Positions 1 to 10,100 of a DNA stretch of 64,000 nt are shown here, piece by piece. The stretch is from Endozoicomonas montiporae CL-33 (GTDB lineage: Bacteria; Pseudomonadota; Gammaproteobacteria; Pseudomonadales; Endozoicomonadaceae), in NCBI RefSeq assembly GCF_001583435.1, contig NZ_CP013251.1, positions 1,451,001 to 1,515,000 on the forward strand. The letters are read 5' to 3'. How positions within the stretch are numbered: position 1 is the first letter of the stretch; every line of letters starts with the position of its first letter. The notes under the pieces were generated by a model, which was not told the origin of the DNA, made no database searches, and saw only the letters and a list, made by a program, of their open reading frames with translations. The position numbers were made by a program, and so were the translations under genes.

Positions 1-175
1 GCTCCTCCCAGTCCAGTTCTTCTGACCAGTTTTGAAGCTGCTGAAGAGTGAGTCCGTCTTTCCGATAGTCGTGAAAACGGTATTCAATCCCGTTGTCATT
101 AAGCCAGCGACGGGCTTTTTTTATGGTATCGCAGTTGCTGATGCCGTAGAGAGTGATCCCGTGAAGCGTGGTCAT
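1..175 (-). CDS. yffB: YffB/ArsC-family thiol reductase, partial
   Basis: Only the first 58 codons are in the window; the gene continues past the left edge. The protein begins [20 protein letters not shown], closely resembling the start of E. coli YffB, a small thioredoxin-fold protein of the ArsC/Spx family. The visible Cys in the SNCDT motif is the conserved N-terminal cysteine; downstream residues continue the family pattern ([15 protein letters not shown]). Family members are glutathione- or thiol-dependent reductases whose natural substrate is poorly defined, so arsenate reduction should not be assumed. An AGGAAAC ribosome-binding site lies just upstream of the ATG. It is divergent from the channel-like gene that starts near 320. 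Confidence 0.85.
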   Translation of the reverse strand, partial: MTTLHGITLYGISNCDTIKKARRWLNDNGIEYRFHDYRKDGLTLQQLQNWSEELDWEE

Positions 176-319
176 AGTGTTTCCTGAAGTTACTCTGAAG
201 CCCTTGCCGCGCCTACTATGCCTCAATTAACGAACGGTTGCGAGAACTTAACAGGCTCTGCATTAGTGCCGACACTATAGGAATGTATCACCATTCAATT
301 TAATGAGGCTGACAGCATT

Positions 320-1303
320 ATGCATTCCGAAGGGCTGCAATGTGCTTTTAAAGGTTCGTCTGGTCATGGTTGTAACGAACTACCAGAACAAGGCTCGGAA
401 TTCTGTTTCTGGCATTGCCCTGATATTGATAAATCAGGAATGGATCTCAGGGAACGTTTGGAAAACAGGGCAAGAACCGGGCGACCGATGGAAGGTTTCC
501 TGCTGAAAGGGGCCAATCTTGAAAACGTTAATCTGGTTAACCGTGGCGGCAAACCTTTCCAGCTGGTGGAGGCCGACTTAAATCGTGCCAACCTGTATCG
601 TGCGCATTTATATCAGGTCAATCTATCACGATGCAATCTACTGAAGGCAAATCTCGGTGGTGCTAACCTGCACTTTACTGACCTGACCGATTGCAACTTG
701 CTTGGGGTCAACTTCAAATCGGCCCGGCTTGACGAAGTTTGCTGGGGAACTCATCTGCTGCAGGAACGTCAGGCGTATAAAAAACTGTGTAATGGACAGA
801 CTGAAGCTGCGCGACCATTGTTTGAGGAAGCGGAGGAAGTGGCGCGTAATATTCGACGCAGTTGTGAAAATCAGGGGTTGTTTGCCATAGCCGGTGATTT
901 CTTTTACCGGGAAATGGTCATTCGCCGACAGAGTTACCCCGAATGGTCGTACGACAGAATATTATCAACACTGGTTGATGTGATCAGTGGTTATGGTGAA
1001 AAGCCGCGCAGAGTGATTTCGTTTGCAGCAGGTCTGATCTTCCTGTTCTCCTTTATCTATCTGTTGTTTGGGGTTCAGGAAGGCGGACGACTCATTCAGT
1101 ATTCTTCAGACCAGTCTTTACTGGTCAATGCACGAACCTGGCTGGATACCTTGTATTACAGCGTTGTCACGTTTACCACATTGGGTTATGGCGATATTAC
1201 CCCAATAGGCATATCAAGGCTTTTTGCGGCACTGGAAGCATTCACCGGTAGCTTTAGTATGGCTTTGTTTGTGGTGGTGTTTGTGAAGAAAATGACACGC
1301 TAA
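320..1303 (+). CDS. Pentapeptide-repeat protein fused to a K+ channel pore
   Basis: A 327-residue protein with three parts. Residues about 8-33 are Cys-rich (four Cys plus His), possibly a small metal site. Residues about 60-140 are pentapeptide repeats (A-N-L-x-x style: GANLE, EADLN, RANLY, KANLG, GANLH), which should form a right-handed beta helix. The C-terminal third has a transmembrane helix (about 233-252), a pore loop with the potassium filter TTLGYGD (GYGD at about 289-292) and a second helix near the end, which is the two-TM Ion_trans_2 pore. There is no signal peptide, so the repeat domain should be cytoplasmic. What the repeat domain binds is unknown. The channel call is strong; any physiological role is not. 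The start is the ATG at 320. Confidence 0.85.
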   Translation: MHSEGLQCAFKGSSGHGCNELPEQGSEFCFWHCPDIDKSGMDLRERLENRARTGRPMEGFLLKGANLENVNLVNRGGKPFQLVEADLNRANLYRAHLYQVNLSRCNLLKANLGGANLHFTDLTDCNLLGVNFKSARLDEVCWGTHLLQERQAYKKLCNGQTEAARPLFEEAEEVARNIRRSCENQGLFAIAGDFFYREMVIRRQSYPEWSYDRILSTLVDVISGYGEKPRRVISFAAGLIFLFSFIYLLFGVQEGGRLIQYSSDQSLLVNARTWLDTLYYSVVTFTTLGYGDITPIGISRLFAALEAFTGSFSMALFVVVFVKKMTR

Positions 1304-1312
1304 ACATAATGC

Positions 1313-1813
1313 TCACCCTCCGGTTCGGTACGCTTCGGTTTCTTCCGGGTCACAGCTGATAGCGGCATGGGTTTGCCCCTGCAATAATTCTTTAAACTGT
1401 TCCCGTTGCATATGTACGAGTTCTCTGTGGTTGCCTGCTTCAAGGTAAACATCCTGAACCGAGTTAAGCTCATCATCCCAACAGGTATTCATGCCATAGG
1501 CAGCCCCCATCGCCGGAACAGCTCCGGAGTCACAGTCCGGGAACAGTTTTCTTAACTCTTTTTCGGTGGCCAGGCGCAGGTGTCTGTCCAGTTTAGTGTT
1601 AATCCAGCGCAGCATCAGTTTATTCATGGAAGGCATGATGGCCATCAGGTAACCCTGTTCATCATGGAGTACGACAGCTTTCGTCATATTCCTGACCGGT
1701 ATGCAGGCGGAACGGGCGGTGTCCAGGGCGGTTTCAGAATAAGGGTGACAGACCAACTCGTAGTCGGCATGGTGTTCGTGAAGAAACGATTGCAGCTGCT
1801 GGGCAATAGCCAT
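1313..1813 (-). CDS. YbaK/ProX-type aminoacyl-tRNA deacylase domain protein
   Basis: A stand-alone YbaK/aminoacyl-tRNA editing domain of about 166 residues, the fold that hydrolyses mischarged tRNAs such as Cys- or Ala-tRNAPro. Family features seen are the early YELVCHPYSETALDTARSA segment, a conserved Lys in MTKAVVLHDEQGYLMAIMP, and the later GAVPAMG and DVYLEAGNH segments. The frame is open upstream to 1936, but the ATG at 1813 is preferred: it has an ACAGGGG ribosome-binding site eight bases upstream and gives the usual family length. The exact tRNA substrate cannot be read from sequence. It converges with the channel gene, with only nine bases between the stops. Confidence 0.8.
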   Translation of the reverse strand: MAIAQQLQSFLHEHHADYELVCHPYSETALDTARSACIPVRNMTKAVVLHDEQGYLMAIMPSMNKLMLRWINTKLDRHLRLATEKELRKLFPDCDSGAVPAMGAAYGMNTCWDDELNSVQDVYLEAGNHRELVHMQREQFKELLQGQTHAAISCDPEETEAYRTGG

Positions 1814-2133
1814 ATCAGTAACCCCTGTCAGCATTTGCAGATCAGCAATTTGCAAAGCAATCATTGCAGAAACGCAAGCAACCTGACATCTGTGCAAATT
1901 AGAGATAAAAACTAAGTTTATATGGAATAAAAGCATACGCTTAATAAGTTGATGCTTAAAATGAGAACAAAATTGAATTAAAACATTGTCGTATAGATTC
2001 CATGGCTTGTTTTTCTGCTCTTTTTACTCTCAGAAGAAGCTGGTCTACACACCAGATCACCCTGTTTTTCCGTATTTAACAGCGTTATGCTGTACGCACT
2101 TCGGTAAAAATACTTACGTCGCAGGTGGTGTAT
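1814..2133. other. Intergenic region between divergent genes
   Basis: About 320 bases separate the YbaK-type gene from nhaD. The stretch is AT-rich near 1910-1990 and must hold promoters for both directions. I saw no clear -35/-10 pair, repeat or RNA gene. Confidence 0.4.
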
Positions 2134-3537
2134 ATGTGTCGCAGAATTCGGCGTGCCTCGTTGGGTGCGTTAGCGATTTTTTTCCCACAGATCGCTCTGG
2201 CTGCAGATGATCTGTTAAGAGTCACAACGGATCCACTGGCCTGGGCCTGTGTTGCCATTTTTGTGGTGGCTTACATAGCTGTCATGGCGGAAGAAAAAAT
2301 CCACCTGCGTAAATCCAAACCTGTGATACTGGCTGCAGGGATCATCTGGGCACTGATTGCCTGGCTGGCAAAAGAACAGGGTGTTTCGCATCAGGATCTG
2401 TCAAGTGCCGTGATGCATGATCTGGAAGAATATGCGGCAATGTTTCTGTTCTTGCTGGTGGCCATGACGTATATAAATGCCATGGAAGAACGGCATGTGT
2501 TTGCCAGTTTACGCTCCTGGCTGGTACAGAAAGGCTATAACTTCCGACAGCTGTTCTGGGTGACCGGAATACTGGCTTTCTTTATTTCTCCCGTTGCGGA
2601 TAATCTCACCACTGCGCTGTTGATGGGCGCAGTGATTATGGCTGTCGGGCAGAAGGATGTTCGCTTTATCTCTCTGGCGATGGTCAATGTGGTGGTGGCT
2701 TCCAATGCCGGAGGGGCGTTCAGTCCATTTGGTGATATTACAACGTTGATGGTCTGGCAGGCTGGCAAAGTTGAGTTTGCCCGGTTTTTCGCTCTGTTTA
2801 TTCCATCGGTAGTGAACTTCCTTCTGCCTGCCTTGATCATGAGTGCTTTTGTCAGCAAAGGACAGCCTTTACCGGTCAAGGATCAGGTGACCGTTCGGCC
2901 AGGTGGCCTGATGATCTGTTTTCTGTTTCTTTTAACCATCACTATTGCCGTTTCCTTTGAACATTTTCTGGGTTTGCCACCCTTTATGGGAATGATGACC
3001 GGGCTGGCGTTGCTGATGTTTTATACCTACTTCCTCAGGCTGCAGGGCTTGACCAGTAGCAAGCGCTTTCCTTCCGGAATGCATAACTATGAGAATCTGG
3101 ACATCTTTCAGCGGGTAGCCCGTGCCGAGTGGGATACATTGTTTTTCTTCTTCGGTGTTATCTTTTCGGTGGGCGGGCTGCGTTATCTGGGGTACCTGGA
3201 AGTGGTCTCCGAACTGATGTACGAAGGTATTGGCGTAAGCTGGACAAATATTGCCGCCGGTGTCGCTTCAGCCATTGTCGATAACATTCCGGTGATGTTT
3301 GCGATTCTAGGAATGAATCCGGAGATGGATACCTTTCAGTGGCTGTTGATTACCCTGACAGCCGGTGTTGGGGGCAGCCTGCTGTCGATTGGCTCGGCAG
3401 CGGGCGTTGCTTTGATGGGCACATCGAAAGGGCACTATACCTTTATGTCGCACTTGCGCTGGAGCTGGGTGATTGCCCTTGGATACATTGCCAGCATACT
3501 GGCACATTTTCTGATTCATGGAAGGTTGCTTATCTAA
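2134..3537 (+). CDS. nhaD: Na+/H+ antiporter NhaD
   Basis: A 467-residue polytopic membrane protein of the NhaD family (ion transporter superfamily), exchanging cytoplasmic Na+ for external protons. It opens with a signal-like hydrophobic stretch ending IALAAD, followed by about a dozen membrane segments. Diagnostic motifs are ISPVADNLTTALLMGA, VVASNAGGAFSPFGDITTLMVW and, in the second half, AIVDNIPVMFAIL, the paired Asp-Asn/Thr motifs of the two inverted repeats. The frame could start at the GTG at 2125, but the ATG at 2134 follows an AGGTGG ribosome-binding site. Sodium extrusion of this type is common in marine bacteria. The 3' end overlaps the opposing lipoprotein gene by eight bases. Confidence 0.92.
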   Translation: MCRRIRRASLGALAIFFPQIALAADDLLRVTTDPLAWACVAIFVVAYIAVMAEEKIHLRKSKPVILAAGIIWALIAWLAKEQGVSHQDLSSAVMHDLEEYAAMFLFLLVAMTYINAMEERHVFASLRSWLVQKGYNFRQLFWVTGILAFFISPVADNLTTALLMGAVIMAVGQKDVRFISLAMVNVVVASNAGGAFSPFGDITTLMVWQAGKVEFARFFALFIPSVVNFLLPALIMSAFVSKGQPLPVKDQVTVRPGGLMICFLFLLTITIAVSFEHFLGLPPFMGMMTGLALLMFYTYFLRLQGLTSSKRFPSGMHNYENLDIFQRVARAEWDTLFFFFGVIFSVGGLRYLGYLEVVSELMYEGIGVSWTNIAAGVASAIVDNIPVMFAILGMNPEMDTFQWLLITLTAGVGGSLLSIGSAAGVALMGTSKGHYTFMSHLRWSWVIALGYIASILAHFLIHGRLLI

Positions 3538-3874
3538 GCAGGTAAACGACATACGGTGCACATTTTCCGGTGGTTCTTATATTAACAATGGCATCGTATC
3601 GCTGGTCAGATTCAAGGTTCCAGCCTTGGTTGTGCAGGGATAAATCCAGACTGGACATATCAATTCCGGCTCTCTTGAACCGAAAGGCGTTAGGGGCCGA
3701 GTCAGGTGTGAAGCTCACCTGAAGGGGGGCTTCGGCACGGTTCACGACCACCGATCCCCTGACGGGTTCATAATGGCAGTTCAAAGGGGCACTGGTGCTG
3801 CAGCTGGCAAGCAACAGGCTGATCATCGTTACAGTGTAAAGCCCTGAATGGCAGTATTTGCTTCTTCCCATCAC
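3530..3874 (-). CDS. Small lipoprotein of unknown function
   Basis: A 114-residue protein with an N-terminal basic and hydrophobic segment ending in a lipobox (LLAS-C at about residues 22-25), so it should be lipidated after signal peptidase II cleavage. The mature part has three further cysteines or so (NCHYEPV, GKCAPYV) that could form a disulphide, and no domain I recognise. It lies downstream of the RND operon in the same orientation, with 39 bases after the next start, but its own position upstream of nothing else on that strand suggests an independent gene. It converges on and slightly overlaps nhaD. Confidence 0.65.
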   Translation of the reverse strand: MMGRSKYCHSGLYTVTMISLLLASCSTSAPLNCHYEPVRGSVVVNRAEAPLQVSFTPDSAPNAFRFKRAGIDMSSLDLSLHNQGWNLESDQRYDAIVNIRTTGKCAPYVVYLLR

Positions 3875-3913
3875 TCTCCCCCTGCTGATATCCGTACCTC
3901 GCAGGTATGATTA

Positions 3914-6900
3914 TTACCTGCCTTTGTTCCAATGTATATGCACAGTGCGGATAACAAGGTAATAAGCCGGAGTTAACAGGGTGGAAAGAATGGCAACGCT
4001 GAGCATTCCCCAGAACACTGGAAGTCCGAGGGAAATTCTTGCCGAGGCGCCTGCTCCGCTGGCCATCACCAGAGGTAATACACCGAGGATAAAAGACAAT
4101 CCTGTCATGGTAACCGCCCTGAAGCGCAGGCGGGCAGCTGTGCTGGCTGCGCTAAACAGAGTGTCACCTTCCTGTTCCCTGTGCCGGGCAAACTCGACAA
4201 TCAGAATGGCATTCTTGGCTGCCAGACCAATCAGCAGAACGATGCCGAGTTGAGCGTAAATATTGTTATCGAGACCCGACAGGTAAAGTGCCAGCAGGGC
4301 ACCTGCCAGTGAAATAGGAATCGAAGCCATCACAGCAATGGGCAGAAGCCAGCTTTCAAATTGCGCTACCAGAAACAGGTAAGAAAACAACAGGGCGAGC
4401 AACAGAATCAGAACGGTCCACTGACTGGATTCGAGCTGCTGCAGGGACAGACCGGACCATTCATAGGTGAAGCTATCGGGCAACTGTCTGGCAATGTCTT
4501 CCATTGCCCTCATGGCATCTTCTGTCGTATAGCCCGGAGCGGCCTGTCCACTGATGGAAGCCGAGCGAATCAGGTTGTAGTGTTCCAGGTTGGATGGACC
4601 CATATGCGGCTGGATTTCTACCAGTGTTTTCAAGGGCACCATTTTTCCGTCCTCGTTGCGAACGTGGAGTTCAAGCAGGTCTTCCGGTGTTGTCCGGTCT
4701 TTGGTCTGAGCCTGCAGAATAGTGTTATAGAGTCGGCCAAATTTGTAGTAATAGCCCAGATAACGGGTGCCGAGATAGCTTTGCAGAGTATTTTGCAGAC
4801 TGGACATTTTAACGTTCTGGTTCAGAAGCTTTTGCCGGTCAATAATGACTTTCAGGTGAGGTTCATTGGCACGGTAAGTGCTGAAGGGTCGCTGAATTTC
4901 AGGTCGGGCTTCTATCTGCGCCATAACAATATCGAGCATTCTGGACAGTGTCCGGGGTGACTGTTGCAGACGATCCTGAAGTTTAAAGTTGAACCCGCTG
5001 AGCATGCTCATGGTCGGTATGGCTGAGGGCGGGATCGCCATAATACTGGCACTGCTGATGCCCTCCAGCGATTGCTGAACCCGGTCAATGACGGCAAAGG
5101 ATGATGAATCCCTGTTTTTTCGTTCACTCCAGGGGTTGAGGATAACGGCGACAAACCCCGAGTTGGAGGCGTTGAATCCGGAGACTGGACTGTACCCTGT
5201 GACAGCAACAGTATGCTCGACCTCTTTCTCGTTCTGAATAATGCTGACAACGTCTTTCAGCACCTTGTCTGTTCGATTAACTGAGTGACTGTCAGGCAGC
5301 TGTACAAATACAAAGAAATAGCCTCGGTCGTCAATGGGTATAAAGCCTTTGGGTAAGACCTTAAACTGCCAGCAGACCACGATGATTGAAGCCAGCAATA
5401 TGACCAGAGCCATGCTCCAGTGTTTCAGACACCAGCGGGTGATATTCAGATAGGCGTCAGTTATCCATTGGAAACCGGACTGCAACCAGAGTTGCAGAGG
5501 ATGGCGGGCACGGTCTTTTTCATTGAGCAGCAAGGCGCACATGGATGGACTGAGGGTCAGGGCGCAGATGGAGGAGATCAGTACGGCACTGGAGGTGGCG
5601 ACTCCAAATTCTTTATAAAACTGCCCGGATGTACCCGGAATAAAACCAATGGGGAAAAACACCGCCAGCAGAACCAGGGTTGTGGCAATCACCGGGCCGG
5701 TTACTTCTTTCATGGCAGCGACGACAGCAGAGTGAGCTGACAGGCGGTTTTCCTGCATTTGTCGCTGAACGTTTTCCACGACGACAATGGCATCATCCAC
5801 GACAATGCCGACTGCCAGCACCAGCCCGAACAGGGTAACGGTATTCAGGCTGTATCCCAGAACATAGAGAACGGTAAAACTGCCTACCAGTGAAACCGGA
5901 ATGGTAATAGCAGGAATCAGTGTGGCTTTCCAGTCGGCCAGAAACAGATAGATGACCAGAATCACCAGTGCGATGGTAAGTAGAAGAGTCCATTTCAGTT
6001 CGCTCAGGGTCTCCTTAACAAACAGGCTACTGTCGTACGGAACGATATAGCTGAGCCCTGCCGGCAGTCGTTTATTCAGTTGCTCCAGCTCTTTGTGGAT
6101 CGCCTGACTGACTTCAATGGCATTGGAGTCGGGTGTTTGATAAACCGAGAGAAGAATGGCATGAGCATTATCCAGCCGGTTAACAAAGTCATAGTCTTTT
6201 GAACCCTGTTCGACTTGTGCAATATCACCAAGTCGAACCAGCTTGCCGTCTTTGCTGCGCCTTATGACCACCTGCTCAAATTCTTCGGTGGTCAGCAGCA
6301 ACCCTTCGACTTCAATGACATATTCCAGTTGCTGATGATCCAGAGAGGGTTTTTGTCCTACTTTGCCGGAAATGACTTCCAGATGCTGATCGTAGAGTGC
6401 GTCTTCAACATCTTTCGGGGTCAGCCCAAGGCTTGCCATGCGATCCGGATCAAGCCAGATGCGGAGGCTGTATTCTTTATTGCCATAAATCATGACATCA
6501 CTGACACCGGGAAGTCTGGACAGGTTATCCATGATGTTCAGGCTGACATAGTTACTGAGCCAGATATCGGAGTGCTCGGGGTTATCCGAGTAAAAAACCA
6601 CAAACATCAGCTGGGTGGGGTTTTTCTTGAAAACCTGAACACCTCGTTCGCGCACTTCCAGGGGCAAATAGGATTGTGCCAGTGTGACCCGGTTTTGTAC
6701 TGCCAGAGTGGCAATATCAAGATCCGTTCCCGCAGCAAAGGTCACCTCCATGTTCATGGAGCCATCGTTGGCGCTATTGGATGAGGAGTAGAGCAGGTTA
6801 TCCAGCCCGTTGATCTGTTGCTCGATGGGGTTGGCAACGTTTCGTTCCACCTGGCTGGCAGTGGCACCCGGATAATGGGCGTTCACGTAAACCTGAGGCG

Positions 6901-7021
6901 GTGTGACATCCGGGTATTCCAGTGTAGGCAACAGGGGAAGGCTCAGTAATCCGCTGATAAAAATAATCAGCGCCAGTACCTGGGCAAAACGGGGGCGTTG
7001 CAGAAAAAAACGGGTCAGCAT
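3914..7021 (-). CDS. RND efflux pump inner-membrane permease (second in operon)
   Basis: A 1035-residue AcrB/MexB-type pump of the HAE1 family, driven by the proton gradient and taking substrates from the periplasm. The N-terminus (FFLQRPRFAQVLAL) and the first periplasmic segment (PDVTPPQVYVNAHYPGA) are typical. The proton-relay residues are present: the Asp pair in GIVVDDAIVVVEN (about residue 405) and the Lys in GLAAKNAILIVEF (about residue 940). It is the last gene of a three-gene operon, 125 bases after a related permease. Two different RND permeases behind one adaptor recall MdtBC-type heteromeric pumps, but substrates cannot be inferred. Confidence 0.9.
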   Translation of the reverse strand: MLTRFFLQRPRFAQVLALIIFISGLLSLPLLPTLEYPDVTPPQVYVNAHYPGATASQVERNVANPIEQQINGLDNLLYSSSNSANDGSMNMEVTFAAGTDLDIATLAVQNRVTLAQSYLPLEVRERGVQVFKKNPTQLMFVVFYSDNPEHSDIWLSNYVSLNIMDNLSRLPGVSDVMIYGNKEYSLRIWLDPDRMASLGLTPKDVEDALYDQHLEVISGKVGQKPSLDHQQLEYVIEVEGLLLTTEEFEQVVIRRSKDGKLVRLGDIAQVEQGSKDYDFVNRLDNAHAILLSVYQTPDSNAIEVSQAIHKELEQLNKRLPAGLSYIVPYDSSLFVKETLSELKWTLLLTIALVILVIYLFLADWKATLIPAITIPVSLVGSFTVLYVLGYSLNTVTLFGLVLAVGIVVDDAIVVVENVQRQMQENRLSAHSAVVAAMKEVTGPVIATTLVLLAVFFPIGFIPGTSGQFYKEFGVATSSAVLISSICALTLSPSMCALLLNEKDRARHPLQLWLQSGFQWITDAYLNITRWCLKHWSMALVILLASIIVVCWQFKVLPKGFIPIDDRGYFFVFVQLPDSHSVNRTDKVLKDVVSIIQNEKEVEHTVAVTGYSPVSGFNASNSGFVAVILNPWSERKNRDSSSFAVIDRVQQSLEGISSASIMAIPPSAIPTMSMLSGFNFKLQDRLQQSPRTLSRMLDIVMAQIEARPEIQRPFSTYRANEPHLKVIIDRQKLLNQNVKMSSLQNTLQSYLGTRYLGYYYKFGRLYNTILQAQTKDRTTPEDLLELHVRNEDGKMVPLKTLVEIQPHMGPSNLEHYNLIRSASISGQAAPGYTTEDAMRAMEDIARQLPDSFTYEWSGLSLQQLESSQWTVLILLLALLFSYLFLVAQFESWLLPIAVMASIPISLAGALLALYLSGLDNNIYAQLGIVLLIGLAAKNAILIVEFARHREQEGDTLFSAASTAARLRFRAVTMTGLSFILGVLPLVMASGAGASARISLGLPVFWGMLSVAILSTLLTPAYYLVIRTVHIHWNKGR

Positions 7022-7106
7022 TGGATTTATCCTTATGGTGACCAGAACACTATAGACAAATCGGTACTAATTGTTGGGTAAAAACAGTGGTTGAGGAAAG
7101 GGAGGT

Positions 7107-7134
7107 TGCCCCGGACAGACCTGTATCCGGGGCA
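7107..7134. other. Hairpin between the two RND permease genes
   Basis: A perfect 9 bp inverted repeat (TGCCCCGGA ... TCCGGGGCA) lies in the 125-base gap between the two permease genes. No U-run follows on the operon strand, so it is not a canonical intrinsic terminator. It could be an mRNA-stabilising or processing hairpin that adjusts expression of the distal permease. Confidence 0.5.
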
Positions 7135-7146
7135 GAAGGGAGCCGG

Positions 7147-10100
7147 TTAGCAGTTAGCTTTATCCGGGTTGAAATGCTCGCGCAGACGCTGCAGCAGGAA
7201 GTAGAACACAGGAATCAGCAGTGTACCGATGACCGTGGCGGCGATCATACCGGACATTACTGTTGTACCAATGATCTTACGACTGGCAGCACCGGCACCG
7301 CTGGCGAATACCAGTGGCATTACGCCCAGTACAAACGACAGTGCTGTCATCAGTACCGCGCGGAAACGCAGTGCAGCTGCATCGGCAGCGGCGTCCAGAA
7401 CGCTCTTGCCCTGTTGACGCTGAACCATGGAGAATTCCACGATCAGGATGGAGGTCTTGGCGGCAATACCAATCAACAGAACCATACCGATCTGGGCATA
7501 GATGTCGAATGCCATCTCCGGAGCCATCAGGCGGAACAGGTTAATACCGGCGAATGCACCAAAGGCGGCCACCGGTACGGCACTGATGATCGCCAGCGGC
7601 ATAGACCAGCTCTCGTACTGAGCCACCAGGAACAGATACACAAACAGGAACGCCAGACTGAACAGCAGCGGTGCCAGGTTGCCGGCTTCGATTTCCTGCA
7701 GACTCTGGCCGGACCAGGAGTAGGTGTAACCGTCTGGCAGCGTTTGAGCGATGTCTTCCATGGCGGTGATCGCTTCACCGGAACTCAGTCCCGGAGCCGC
7801 TTGGCCACTGACGTTGGCAGAACGGAACATGTTGTAATGTTTCAGACTGTTAGGGCCCAGAATCGGCTTCAGGGTTGCCACTGTCGTCAGCGGTACCATT
7901 TCACCTTTATTGTTGCGCACATAGAAACGACTCAGGTCGGAAGGACCGGTACGGTACTCACTCTCTGCCTGCAGACGCACCTGGTAGGAGCGACCAAACT
8001 TGTTGAAGTCGTTGATGTACGCTGAACCCAGCTGGGTTTGCAGTGTCATGAAAATTTCAGACAGTGCGATGCCCTGGGCTTTGGCTTTGTCACGATCCAC
8101 ATCCAGATAGTACTGAGGGATGTTGGCACGCCAGGTGCTGAATACACGATTCAGGCGAGGATCCTGATTTGCCTGGTAAACCAGCCCGTTCAGAACCTGT
8201 CCCAACTCCTGTGCGGAACGCCCTTCGGTGTCCTGCAGACGGAAGTCAAAACCGCCGGACGTACCCAGACCCGGAATGGGCGGGAATTCAAAGGCCATGG
8301 CCTGTGCTTCCGGCAGTGTCCAGACCATGCCCTGAATGCGCTGCATTACGGCAGACTGATGCTGATCAGGGTTTGGGCGTTCACTCCAGTCCTTCAGGTT
8401 GGCAATCGCCATACCACCGTTGGAGCCCGCACCGGCAAAGATACTGAAGCCGGATACAGTGATCACGCTGTCAACATCTTTATCTGCCCGGATCATATCG
8501 GTCAGCCTGGCCATCACATCTTTGGTTCGGTTCAGGGAGGCTGCATCAGGCAGCTGAACGTCTATCATCACAAAACCCTGGTCTTCATTGGGTACGAAGC
8601 CACTTGGGGTTTTGTCAAACATGAAACCGGCACTGCCTATCAGAATGGCAAATAAACCCACACTCAGAATGGATCGACGCAGCAGCAGTGTGACCCAGCT
8701 TTTGTAGCCTTTGGTCATTCTGTTGATAAAGGCGTCCAGAGGTTTCAGCCACGCAATATGCCCCATGGACTCTTTCTTAAGCAGGGTGGCACACAGAGCC
8801 GGACTCAGGGTCAGAGCGTTAATGGAAGAAATGACTACCGCCACGGAAATAGTGACCGCAAACTGGGAGTACAAACCACCGGTAATACCCGGCATAAAGC
8901 CGACCGGAACAAACACCGCCAGCAGCACCAGGGTGGTTGCCACGATGGGGCCAGCCACTTCCTTCATGGCCTGACTGGTCGCCGCTTTCGGCTCCATGCC
9001 TTCTTTGGTAATGAGTCGCTCAACGTTCTCAATAACAACAATGGCGTCGTCTACCACCACACCGATTGCCAGTACCAGGCCAAACAGGGTGATGGTATTG
9101 ATGGAGAAACCCAGTACCAGCATGATGGCAAAGGTACCAATCAGGGATACCGGAACGGCAATAGCCGGAATCAGGGTCGCACGCCAGTTCTGCAGGAACA
9201 GGAATACCACCAGAATAACCAGTAGCACCGCCTGGAACAGAGTGATAACCACTTCACGAATGGACTCGTCAATAAACTCAGTGGTGTCAAAAGCAATGAC
9301 ATACTCAACCCCTTCCGGGAAGTTGGCTGACAGTTCCTCCACTACCTGTTTAACATCGGCTGCAACGCTCATGGCGTTGGCGTCGGGTTGTTGGTAGATA
9401 ACCAGAAAGCCAGTATCTGCGTTATTGAATTGGGATTCGGCACCATAGCTCTGAGAGCCCATTTCGACCCGGGCAATATCGCTCAGACGAACAATGGTAC
9501 CGTCCGGACGGGCGCGGATAATGATGTTTTCAAAGTCGGCAACATCACTCAGGCGCCCCTGGGTCTTGATGGTGTAGTTAAACTGCTGGTCAGGCAGGTT
9601 GGGTCCCTGGCCCAACTGACCCGCTGCAACGATTGTATTTTGCTCCTGCAATACAGCAGCAACGTCAGTGGTGGAAATTTCCAGTGCGGCCATGCGCTCC
9701 GGGTTCAGCCAGATACGCATACTGTAGATCAGCGGGCCCATGATACTGGCGTCTGCCACACCGTTAACCCGCGCCAGCGGATCTTTCAGATAGTTGTTGG
9801 CGTAGTTACTCAGATAGACACCGTCGTATTCAGGCCGGTCCGATATCAGGTTGATACCCAGCAGCATGTTGGAAGACTGCTTACGTACCCGCACACCCAT
9901 ACGACGAACGTCTTCCGGCAGAATCGGTTCGGCCGCAGATACACGGTTTTGTACGTTGACCATCGCCATGTCCTGGTCCACACCGGACTGGAAGGTAACG
10001 GTGACAGTGGCACTGCCATCATCCGCAGAAGACTCCATATACAGCATGTTTTCCACACCGTTAATGTTGTCTTCCAGAGGACGTATAATCGCCTCTTCTA

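Noticed and set aside
7087..8655. Long plus-strand open frames opposite the RND permease genes
   Set aside because: They are antisense shadows of high-GC third positions; translated composition is Gln/His/Cys-rich and unlike real proteins.
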